Shown here in pieces: positions 9,742 through 16,892 of a stretch of 64,000 nt of DNA (positions are counted from its first letter, which is position 1; every line of letters begins with the position of its first letter). The translations under genes and the position numbers were made by a program. Source of the DNA: Marichromatium purpuratum 984. Its GTDB lineage: Bacteria; Pseudomonadota; Gammaproteobacteria; Chromatiales; Chromatiaceae. The notes under the pieces were generated by a model. It worked only from the letters and a program-made list of their open reading frames with translations. It made no database searches and had not been told where the DNA came from. The stretch covers positions 3,430,001 through 3,494,000 of the forward strand of contig NZ_CP007031.1 of NCBI RefSeq assembly GCF_000224005.2. Direction: 5' to 3'.

Positions 9742-11438
9742 TCGAGCGTCCCCGGCCCCTGGTCTGCGGTGCCCCACCGCTGGCCGCAACGCTCGCCGCC
9801 CGGCTCGACGCCCGGCTAATCCCCCCCGAGCAACTGGCGCGACTGCGGCCCCGAGCAAGCCAGCCGGTGGTCCTGCTCGACCCGCCCGACCCCGCCGCCC
9901 TGATCGCAGCGCTCGCCACCCGGCTCGCCGGCGCACGTCGTCCGCGCCGACTGATCCTGATCCATCGCGACCCACGAGCGCCGACGCTGTCGACGCTCGC
10001 CGCCGCTAGCCCGCTGCGGGTCGAGACCCTCGACCTCGCCACCACCGGCGCGCGCGCCCTGTTCGCGCGCTGGCCGCTGCACCTCGGCTGCGACGTCGCC
10101 GCCGGACAGCACCCCCACCTGCTGCTCGTCGGTCGCACGACACCGGCCGAGGCGTTGCTGCGCCAGGCGCTGCTCGGCGCCCACTATGGCGAGCGGCGGC
10201 TGCGCATCACCCTGCTCGACCCCGACCCAGCGGCGGCCGCCGCCTGGTTCCGCGCCACCCAGCCCCAGGGCGAAACGATCGCCGAGCTGCGCTGCGCCAC
10301 CCCGGAGGCGCCGGCACTCGATGCCGACACGCCGGTGAGCCTGGCGCTGATCTGCGACCCGTCACGGGCCGCCGCGCACGCCGCCCGGCTGCGCCAACAA
10401 CTCGCCGTCGCAAGCGGCACCTCGCCAGCGCTGATCGCCGTGGCCACCGCGCCCTGGCCAGCCGGCGCACGCGCCGACTGGGACGGCCAGACCCAGCCCT
10501 TCTCGCTGATCGCCGATGCCTGCACGCCCGAGACCCTGTTTGCCGGGCGCGCCGACCAGCTCGCACGCACCATCCACGAGCACTATCGCGACAGCGTCGC
10601 CGCCCAGGGTCGCGACCCCGATGGCGAGCCCGGCGGCCAACCCTGGGCGCGGCTGGCCGAGTCCTTCCGCGGCGCCAACCGCCACCAGGCCGACCACATG
10701 CTCGCCAAGCTCGCCGTGGTCGACTGTCGCGCGGTCCCCGAGGAGCGGGTCGCGGGCTTCGCCTTCACCGCAGCCGAGATCGAGCGTCTCGCCCGCATCG
10801 AGCACCGGCGCTGGGCCGCCGACCGTCGGCTCGACGGCTGGACTCACGCCCCGGTGCGCGACAACGCACGCAAGCACCACCCGCAACTGGTCGACTACGA
10901 CGCCCTCAGCGAACCGATGAAGGACCTCGATCGCTTCGCGGTACGCGGCGTACCGACCCTGCTCGCACGCGCCGGACTCGGCATCCAGCGCCTGTTGATC
11001 GTCGCCCTGATCGAGCCCGCCTCCAGCGAGACGCCCCCGCCACCGCGCCGACTCGTCAGCGATGCACTCGGGCGGCTGCACGCACGCTACCCCGACCGCG
11101 CCCTAGTGCTCGCCACCGGCCTCGGCTCGCCGCTCACCCGCGCACTCGCCGCCCAGGCGATCGAGCACCCCGCCACCGGGCTGTGGCTGCTGCACCAGCG
11201 CTCGCTGTCGGCACAGCTCGCCGACTGTACCGATCCGGCGACACGCACGACCCTGCTCGATCTGGTCGCCCGGGCCGAGCGACGCCTGCCGCTCGGCGCC
11301 GGGGGACTGGCCGGGTGGATCGCCAAGCGTGCCGAGATCGCCTGGCACCCGACGCCCCCGGAGACGGGCGCGCGCCCGCTCAAACGGCTGTGGCTCGCCC
11401 CCGGGGGACGGCGGCTCGTCTGGGACTTCGAGTACTGA
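9738..11438 (+). CDS. RyR-domain protein with Rossmann-like N-terminal region
   Basis: In this 566-residue protein, residues about 340-410 match the RyR repeat first seen in ryanodine receptors: 'IERLARIEHRRWAADRRLDG', then 'APVRDNARKHHPQL' and a Lys-Asp-rich 'MKDLDRFAVRGVPTLL'. Residues about 125-165 contain a Rossmann-like 'HLLLVGRTTPAEALL' and 'ITLLDPDP', similar to TrkA-N domains. The last 140 residues include 'YPDRALVLATGLGSPL', which looks SLOG-like but is uncertain. No membrane segment is evident. In prokaryotes RyR domains are predicted nucleotide or ligand sensors. It overlaps the SLOG gene by four bases and precedes mlaE by seven bases. Confidence 0.72.
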   Translation: MIERPRPLVCGAPPLAATLAARLDARLIPPEQLARLRPRASQPVVLLDPPDPAALIAALATRLAGARRPRRLILIHRDPRAPTLSTLAAASPLRVETLDLATTGARALFARWPLHLGCDVAAGQHPHLLLVGRTTPAEALLRQALLGAHYGERRLRITLLDPDPAAAAAWFRATQPQGETIAELRCATPEAPALDADTPVSLALICDPSRAAAHAARLRQQLAVASGTSPALIAVATAPWPAGARADWDGQTQPFSLIADACTPETLFAGRADQLARTIHEHYRDSVAAQGRDPDGEPGGQPWARLAESFRGANRHQADHMLAKLAVVDCRAVPEERVAGFAFTAAEIERLARIEHRRWAADRRLDGWTHAPVRDNARKHHPQLVDYDALSEPMKDLDRFAVRGVPTLLARAGLGIQRLLIVALIEPASSETPPPPRRLVSDALGRLHARYPDRALVLATGLGSPLTRALAAQAIEHPATGLWLLHQRSLSAQLADCTDPATRTTLLDLVARAERRLPLGAGGLAGWIAKRAEIAWHPTPPETGARPLKRLWLAPGGRRLVWDFEY

Positions 11439-11445
11439 CCCCACC

Positions 11446-12228
11446 ATGCACCACCCCAACCGCCCACTCACCGGCCCCGCCGGCGTGCTCGAACGACTCG
11501 GCCTCGGCGCCATCGCCCTGGCCGACTGTCTGTGGCTCTATCTGCGCATCCTCGGCGGTCGCGCCCGGCTCGACCTGCCGGCCTTCGCCGCCGCGCTGCG
11601 CCAGTCCGGGCTCTCGGTGCTGCCGGCGCTGACCCTGGTGAGCATCGTCCTCGGGCTGATCCTCGGGCGTCAGGGCGAACTGTTGCTCGCCGGCTTCGCC
11701 CTGCCCGACGCACTGCTGATCTCGCTGACCTATGCCATCGCCCTGGAGCTACTCCCGGTGCTGATCGGCATCCTCGTCGCCGGTCGCGCCGGGGTGGCGC
11801 TGGCGGTGCGTCAGGCGGGGCTGGCGGTGAGCGGGGAGCTCGACGGCCTGCTGGTCAACGGCATCGACCCGATCCGCTACACCCTCGCCCCGGCACTGCT
11901 GGCGATGCTGCTGATGAGCGCGGCCTTCGCGGTGTGGACCCTGCTGGTCACCGGCCTGACCACCTGGGTCTGGCTGTGGGCGAGCGTGGCACTCAGCCCG
12001 GCGCGACTGGTCGAGACCCTGGCCCACGCCATCGGCCCGGCCGACCTCGTCGGCGCCTTGGTCAAGCCACCGCTGTTCGCCCTGCTGGTCGCGCCGCTGG
12101 CCTGCGTCAACGGCATCGCCGCCGGGCGCGACCCGCGCGGTATCGCCCGCGCCGCCACCGCCACCATGCTCGGCGCGATCGGGCTGATCCTGGTCGCGGA
12201 CCTGCTCTATCTGCTGCTGATCGGCTGA
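11446..12228 (+). CDS. MlaE-family lipid-transport permease
   Basis: This is a 260-residue hydrophobic protein of the MlaE/YrbE permease family, with an N-terminal interfacial helix ('RLGLGAIALADCLWLYLRIL') and about five membrane segments. The family core is visible in 'ALELLPVLIGILVAGRAGVA' and 'GELDGLLVNGIDPIRY'. With the ATPase and MlaD-like genes that follow it forms an MCE-type transporter that moves lipids between the inner and outer membranes. The sequence is well diverged from E. coli MlaE, and MlaB and MlaC homologues are not in this operon, so the cargo may differ. Confidence 0.85.
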   Translation: MHHPNRPLTGPAGVLERLGLGAIALADCLWLYLRILGGRARLDLPAFAAALRQSGLSVLPALTLVSIVLGLILGRQGELLLAGFALPDALLISLTYAIALELLPVLIGILVAGRAGVALAVRQAGLAVSGELDGLLVNGIDPIRYTLAPALLAMLLMSAAFAVWTLLVTGLTTWVWLWASVALSPARLVETLAHAIGPADLVGALVKPPLFALLVAPLACVNGIAAGRDPRGIARAATATMLGAIGLILVADLLYLLLIG

Positions 12229-12235
12229 GCGCACC

Positions 12236-13000
12236 ATGTCCACCCCGTCATCGGATCCCACCCCACCACCGGCGCTTGCCATCGCCGGACTCTACCAGCA
12301 TGTCGCCGGGCACAGCGCGCTGGCCGACCTCGATCTAACCCTGCCCGCTGGCGAGTGGTTGCTGATCTGCGGCCCCAACGGCGCCGGCAAGAGCCTGCTC
12401 AGCCGACTGGTGCTGGGACTCGACCACCCCTCGGCGGGTACAATCGCCCTGTTCGGGCAGGACCTCGCGCGGCTCGACGGCGGCGCGATGCGCCAACTGC
12501 GCCGACGCCTCGGTGCGGTGCTCCAGGGCGGCTCGCTGCTGGCCGATCGCAGCGTGCTCGAGAACCTGCTGCTGCCGCTGCGCGAGACACCGCTGCGCCG
12601 CGCCGAGCTGGCACGCGCGGCACGACTGGTGGTCACCCTGCTACGGCTCGACGGACTCGAACACCACCCGCCGCGCGCACTCTCGCTGGGCCAGCGGCGA
12701 CGCGTCGAACTCGCCCGCGCACTCATCCACCAACCCGACCTGCTGGTCTGGGACGGGGTCGGCGACGGTCTCGACCCCAGCGCGCTCGGCGAAATCCTGG
12801 AGATGCTCGACACCGTGCGACGCAACCGTGCCATGACCCTGATCGCCATCGACAACACCCCGGCCGCGCTCCTCGCCCACTGCGCGCACGCGCTGGTGCT
12901 CGACCACGGTCGGGCCGTCTACGCCGGGCCGAGCGCCGCGCTGCGCGAGGCCGCCGCCGAGCGCATCGAGCTGCGCGCGGCGCTGCGGGGGTGGCGATGA
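12236..13000 (+). CDS. MlaF-like ABC ATPase with degenerate catalytic site
   Basis: This is the nucleotide-binding subunit paired with the MlaE-like permease. Walker A is intact ('GPNGAGKS'), as are the Q-loop ('GAVLQGGSLL'), a signature 'LSLGQRRRVELARAL' and the D-loop 'GLDPS'. Walker B reads 'LLVWDGVGDGLD': the Asp is present (173), but the following catalytic Glu is Gly174. The switch region reads 'LIAIDN', with Ile205 where the usual His stands. Both changes predict weak or no ATP hydrolysis. The stop overlaps the next start by four bases. Confidence 0.86.
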   Translation: MSTPSSDPTPPPALAIAGLYQHVAGHSALADLDLTLPAGEWLLICGPNGAGKSLLSRLVLGLDHPSAGTIALFGQDLARLDGGAMRQLRRRLGAVLQGGSLLADRSVLENLLLPLRETPLRRAELARAARLVVTLLRLDGLEHHPPRALSLGQRRRVELARALIHQPDLLVWDGVGDGLDPSALGEILEMLDTVRRNRAMTLIAIDNTPAALLAHCAHALVLDHGRAVYAGPSAALREAAAERIELRAALRGWR

Positions 13001-14067
13001 GCGAGCGGCTCGAACGGCTCTACTCGCCGCCCGAGATCGACGCCCCGGGCAAGCGTCAGGGACGGGCGATGCGTCGCGACCTGCGCGCCGCCGGGCTGTT
13101 CGTGGTGCTGATGGCGGCGGCCTTCGTCGCCCTGCTGGTGGTGCTGTGGCCGGGACGGCTCGGCGAGGGCTACCGCCTGGTGGCGACCTTTCCCGACGCC
13201 ACCGGGCTCGCCCCCGGCATCCCGGTGATCCAGGACGGCTACCGCATCGGCCGGGTCGAGCGCATCGAGCCGGTGTTCGCCAGCGCCGCCGAGCCCACCC
13301 CCTGCGGTGAACGCGCGCCGCTGCGCCCCTGCTTCCGCGCGCTGCTGCGGATCGCCGACGACTGGCCGCTGGCCGCCGACAGCCGGGCGCGGATCGGCTC
13401 GGCTGGGCTGCTCGAGGGCAGCGCGATCAAGATCGCCCCCGGCACCTCGGCCAACCGGCTCGCGCCCGGGGCGCAACTCCCCACTCTCGCCCCCGAGCCG
13501 GACCTGATGGGCCAGCTCGGTGCGCTCACCGCGAGCCTCGACACCCTGGTCGCCGAGACCATCACCCCGGCGCTGCAGAGCATCGCCCGCCAGATCGCCA
13601 CCATCGAGGCGCTGCTCGGCACCGGCGAGGCGGCCACCGGCAACCAGGCACGGCTCGCCGGCGCGCTCGATCATCTGCGCGCGCTCACCGCCAAGCTCGA
13701 CGCCGCCGTCGACGGCGAGTCGATCGCCGCCACCCTGGAGGCGGTCGAGGCGCTCACCACCAACCTCGCCGAGGTCAGCGGTGCGGTGGCCGCGCAGCGC
13801 GACGCGCTCGAACGCGCGGTGGCCGACTACGGCGCGCTCGCCAACGAGGTCCGCGCCCTGGTCGCCGACAACCGCCCGGCGCTGCGCCACAGCCTCGATG
13901 ACACCCAGGCGCTGCTGCAGACCATGAACAACGCGCTGCTGCCGATCCTCACCAACATCGAGGACGCCAGCCGCAACCTCTCGGCGCTCTCGCGCGCGCT
14001 GCGCGAGAACCCCGCCAGCCTGCTCCAGGGCCATCCCACCGAGGAACGCACCCCATGGTTCCGCTGA
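12997..14067 (+). CDS. MlaD-like MCE-domain protein
   Basis: A 356-residue protein with one N-terminal membrane anchor (about residues 32-50, 'AAGLFVVLMAAAFVALLVVL'). An MCE domain follows (about 57-155), starting 'YRLVATFPDATGLAPGIPV' and containing 'GYRIGRVERIEP'. A long alpha-helical periplasmic region (about 170-335) may form the tube or needle seen in some MCE proteins. MCE proteins bind and pass lipids across the periplasm. It is in the order permease, ATPase, MCE, lipoprotein, as in other Mla/Pqi-type operons, and overlaps the next gene by 13 bases. Confidence 0.87.
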   Translation: MSERLERLYSPPEIDAPGKRQGRAMRRDLRAAGLFVVLMAAAFVALLVVLWPGRLGEGYRLVATFPDATGLAPGIPVIQDGYRIGRVERIEPVFASAAEPTPCGERAPLRPCFRALLRIADDWPLAADSRARIGSAGLLEGSAIKIAPGTSANRLAPGAQLPTLAPEPDLMGQLGALTASLDTLVAETITPALQSIARQIATIEALLGTGEAATGNQARLAGALDHLRALTAKLDAAVDGESIAATLEAVEALTTNLAEVSGAVAAQRDALERAVADYGALANEVRALVADNRPALRHSLDDTQALLQTMNNALLPILTNIEDASRNLSALSRALRENPASLLQGHPTEERTPWFR

Positions 14068-14669
14068 TCCGTCCACTGCTGCTGCTCGCGCCCCTGCTGC
14101 TCGTCGCCTGCGCCGGCGGCGAGCCGATCGAGCGCGACCGCTTCTACCGTCTCGCACCACCGCCACCGCCCTCGACCACCACCGCCCGGCTCGACGCCAG
14201 CGTGCAGGTGCGCGACCTGGCCGCGCGCGGCTTCCTCGGCGGTCGCCAGATCCTCTATCGCACCGGCACCGAGCCGCGCGAGGTCGGACGCTACGACAGC
14301 CTGCTGTGGGAGGAGCCGCTGCCCGGCGCGCTCGCCGACGCCCTCGCCGAGGGCTTGCGCGCGACCGGTCCCTTCGCCCGGGTACACGCCCCGGCCGAGC
14401 GGGTCGAGGCCGACTACGTCCTCAGCGGCGAGCTGATCCGCTTCGAGCACCTGCCCGAGGCCGCCCCGCCCCGGGTCGCCGCCACCCTCGGCCTGACCCT
14501 GCAGCGGGCACGCGCGAGGACGCCGCTGTGGCGCACCCGCCTGACGCTCGACGAGCCGCTCGCCGAGTCCAGCCCGGCGGCGATGGCCGCGGCCTTCGAG
14601 CGACTCGCCGCACGTCTGGTCGAGCAGGCGGTGACGGCGCTCGCGACGCAACGCCCGGGGTGGCGATGA
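14055..14669 (+). CDS. ABC-transport auxiliary lipoprotein (PqiC-like)
   Basis: The 204-residue product begins with a lipoprotein signal ending in the lipobox 'LLLVACAGG'. The rest has the strand-helix layout of the auxiliary lipoproteins of MCE transporters: 'DRFYRLAPP' at the start of the mature part and 'VEADYVLSGELIRFE' in the middle. Such proteins sit at the outer membrane and help receive or donate lipid. The overlap with the MCE gene and the ATGA overlap with the next gene argue for one translationally coupled operon. Confidence 0.82.
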   Translation: MVPLIRPLLLLAPLLLVACAGGEPIERDRFYRLAPPPPPSTTTARLDASVQVRDLAARGFLGGRQILYRTGTEPREVGRYDSLLWEEPLPGALADALAEGLRATGPFARVHAPAERVEADYVLSGELIRFEHLPEAAPPRVAATLGLTLQRARARTPLWRTRLTLDEPLAESSPAAMAAAFERLAARLVEQAVTALATQRPGWR

Positions 14670-15985
14670 GCGCGTCCGACCCCTTCGCCGCGCTGCTGCC
14701 GGCGGCCGCCGCGACCATGCCGGTGGCCTGGGGGGCGGTGCGCATCCCGGCGCTGCCGCCGGACTATGCGCCGAGCGCGCGCGAACTCACCGATCCCGAC
14801 CCCGAGGTCCGCTTCGCCCGTCGCACCATCGCGCGGATCGGCGACGCCGACACCCGCGAACTGCTGCTGATCGACAAGACCGCGCCCCATGCCGGTCACG
14901 ACCTGATGCTGGTCGCCCCCAGGGCCGGCGCCACCCCGGACGCACTCGACCCGGCGAGCGCCACGCGCTTCTGGAGTTGCGCGCTGAACTTCGTGCGCTT
15001 CGTCTCCGACCCCGCGGTGATCGAGCGCTTCGGACTGGACGGCGGCCAGCTCCATCTCGCCCTCAACTGCGACCCCCACACCCGCGACCGCGAGAGCGTG
15101 CAGGCGTCCAAGCAGCTCCACCTGCACCTGATCCACTGGGACGCGAGCGAGCTGGCGCCGCTCAGCGCGCCCCAGCCCGCGCTCGCCGCGCTCGCCCCGC
15201 GCGAGCGCCGCCAGGCGCTCGACCCCGCGACCCTGCCCGGCGCCCGGCTGATCGCCGAGCGACTCGCCGCACTGCCGCTCGGCATCCCCGGCGCGCGGGT
15301 CGTGCCGGTCGACCCGGCGCGCCAGCTCGCCGGGCTCGACCCGCTCGGCTGCACCCTGCGCCTGCCCGGCTGGGAGACCCTGGCGACCCCCGCCTTCGCC
15401 GCCCTGATCGCGCGGCTCCACCAGTGTCTCGACGGGCTCGCCGGCGAGCTGCTCGCCGCCCTCACCGGCCAGCGCACCCCGCCCGCGCCCTGGCGCCGCC
15501 ACCGGCTGCGCCCGGTGGCGGCGCGGCGCGCGGCGCTCGAGGCGCTCGACGGCTCGGCGGCGAGCCGCGCCGAGCTGGCGGCGCTGGCCGAGCGGCTGCG
15601 CGACCTCGACCCGGCGACCGCCGCGCGGCTGGCGCGCGCCACCCCGGCGCGGCGCCAGCAGCTGATGACCCTCGACCAGCCGAGCTATGCGCTCACCCTG
15701 CGCGTGCCGGCACGCACCCGCACCACCGCACCACCGCTCGCCGCGCGCGAGATCGAGCTGGGCATCCAGCCCAAGCTCTTCTGCGGCATCGGCGGGGCCG
15801 GGTTGCTCGGTATCGACGCCCTGCCCTGCGTGCGCATCGTCCGCGGTGTCGGCACCCTGAGCCCGGCGCAGTGGCGCCAGCGTCTCGCCTTCCAGCAAGA
15901 CTTCGCACGCGCCAACCGCGACCAGCTCGCGGTCGCACCGCAGACCCTCGCCCGCTTCCACGGGGCGGCCACCGGCTGGCGCTGA
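14666..15985 (+). CDS. HIT-like protein of unknown function
   Basis: This 439-residue protein has no clear family. Residues about 60-160 recall the HIT/galactose-1-phosphate uridylyltransferase fold: 'LLLIDKTAPHAGHDLMLVAP' resembles the N-terminal HIT strands, and 'QLHLHLIHW' (150-158) matches the motif His-x-His-x-His-x-x with the first His replaced by Gln. HIT enzymes act on nucleotide-containing substrates. The C-terminal half is Ala/Arg-rich and ends with 'EIELGIQPKLFCGIGGAGLLG'. It overlaps the lipoprotein gene by four bases, so it belongs to the SLOG-RyR-Mla operon. The HIT call is my inference and needs a profile search. Confidence 0.55.
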   Translation: MSASDPFAALLPAAAATMPVAWGAVRIPALPPDYAPSARELTDPDPEVRFARRTIARIGDADTRELLLIDKTAPHAGHDLMLVAPRAGATPDALDPASATRFWSCALNFVRFVSDPAVIERFGLDGGQLHLALNCDPHTRDRESVQASKQLHLHLIHWDASELAPLSAPQPALAALAPRERRQALDPATLPGARLIAERLAALPLGIPGARVVPVDPARQLAGLDPLGCTLRLPGWETLATPAFAALIARLHQCLDGLAGELLAALTGQRTPPAPWRRHRLRPVAARRAALEALDGSAASRAELAALAERLRDLDPATAARLARATPARRQQLMTLDQPSYALTLRVPARTRTTAPPLAAREIELGIQPKLFCGIGGAGLLGIDALPCVRIVRGVGTLSPAQWRQRLAFQQDFARANRDQLAVAPQTLARFHGAATGWR

Positions 15986-15994
15986 ACCGAGCCC

Positions 15995-16885
15995 ATGGAC
16001 CTCGCCGCCTTCGCCCAGATCTGGATCCTGTTCGCGCTGGCCTCGGCCTTCTTCCACGCCTCGCGCCTGGCCGTCACCAAGCGCCTCAGCCCGAGCTTCT
16101 CGGCGCGCGCGCTGACCTTCTATGTCAACCTCGCCAGCCTCGCGGTGACCCTGCCGCTGATCCTCTGGTATCACGACTTCCCGCTGCACCAACCGGCCTA
16201 TGTGCTGGCGGTGCTGTGCGGCGGGGTGCTCTCCGGGCTCGGCGGCTGGGCGCTCAACGCCGCGCTGCACCGCAGCGAGGTGTCGCTGGTCGGGCCGCTG
16301 ATGACCCTCACCCCGGGGCTGGCGATCGCCATCGAGTGGCTGCTCACCGGGGCGCTGCCGGCGCCGCTCGGCTGGCTCGGGGTGGGGCTGTTGATCCTCG
16401 GCGGCTATACCCTGGGGATCGACGAGCAGGGCATCCGCTGGCACCGCCCGCTGCGCACCCCGGGTCGGCGCCTGGCGCTGCTCGCCGCCGCCTGCTTCGC
16501 CGCAGCCAGCGTGTTCGGTCGTATCGGCATCCAGCTCAGCGACCCGCTGTCGTTCGCGGTGATGGTGGCGATGGTCAACCCGCTGGTGCTGCTGGTGGTG
16601 TTCGGGCTGCAGGACCGGCGCTTCTACGCCGAGCTCACCGGCGCCACCGCGCTGCGCGAGATCCGCCCGCTGTTGCTGCTCGGGGTGCTGTTCGCGCTGA
16701 TGCGCATCGCCGACCAGATCGCCCTCAGCCTGGCGCTCGCCTCCTATGTGATGGCGGTCAAGCGCAGCGCCGGGATCTTCTCGGTGCTGCTCGGGCGCTG
16801 GCTGTTCGCCGAGCCCTATCCGCGCACCCGGCTGCTCGGGGCGAGCATCATGCTGCTCGGGGTGTTGGTGCTGACCCTCGGCTGA
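15995..16885 (+). CDS. EamA/DMT-family membrane transporter
   Basis: This is a 296-residue membrane protein with about ten hydrophobic segments in two halves, as in EamA-type transporters: 'LFALASAFFHASRLAVTKRL' at the start, and 'SAGIFSVLLGRWLFAEPYPR' followed by a last membrane segment at the end. The substrate is unknown. It starts nine bases behind the HIT-like gene and looks like the last gene of the operon. Its stop is seven bases from the stop of the convergent STAND-WD40 gene. Confidence 0.85.
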   Translation: MDLAAFAQIWILFALASAFFHASRLAVTKRLSPSFSARALTFYVNLASLAVTLPLILWYHDFPLHQPAYVLAVLCGGVLSGLGGWALNAALHRSEVSLVGPLMTLTPGLAIAIEWLLTGALPAPLGWLGVGLLILGGYTLGIDEQGIRWHRPLRTPGRRLALLAAACFAAASVFGRIGIQLSDPLSFAVMVAMVNPLVLLVVFGLQDRRFYAELTGATALREIRPLLLLGVLFALMRIADQIALSLALASYVMAVKRSAGIFSVLLGRWLFAEPYPRTRLLGASIMLLGVLVLTLG

Positions 16886-16892
16886 GACGCGC

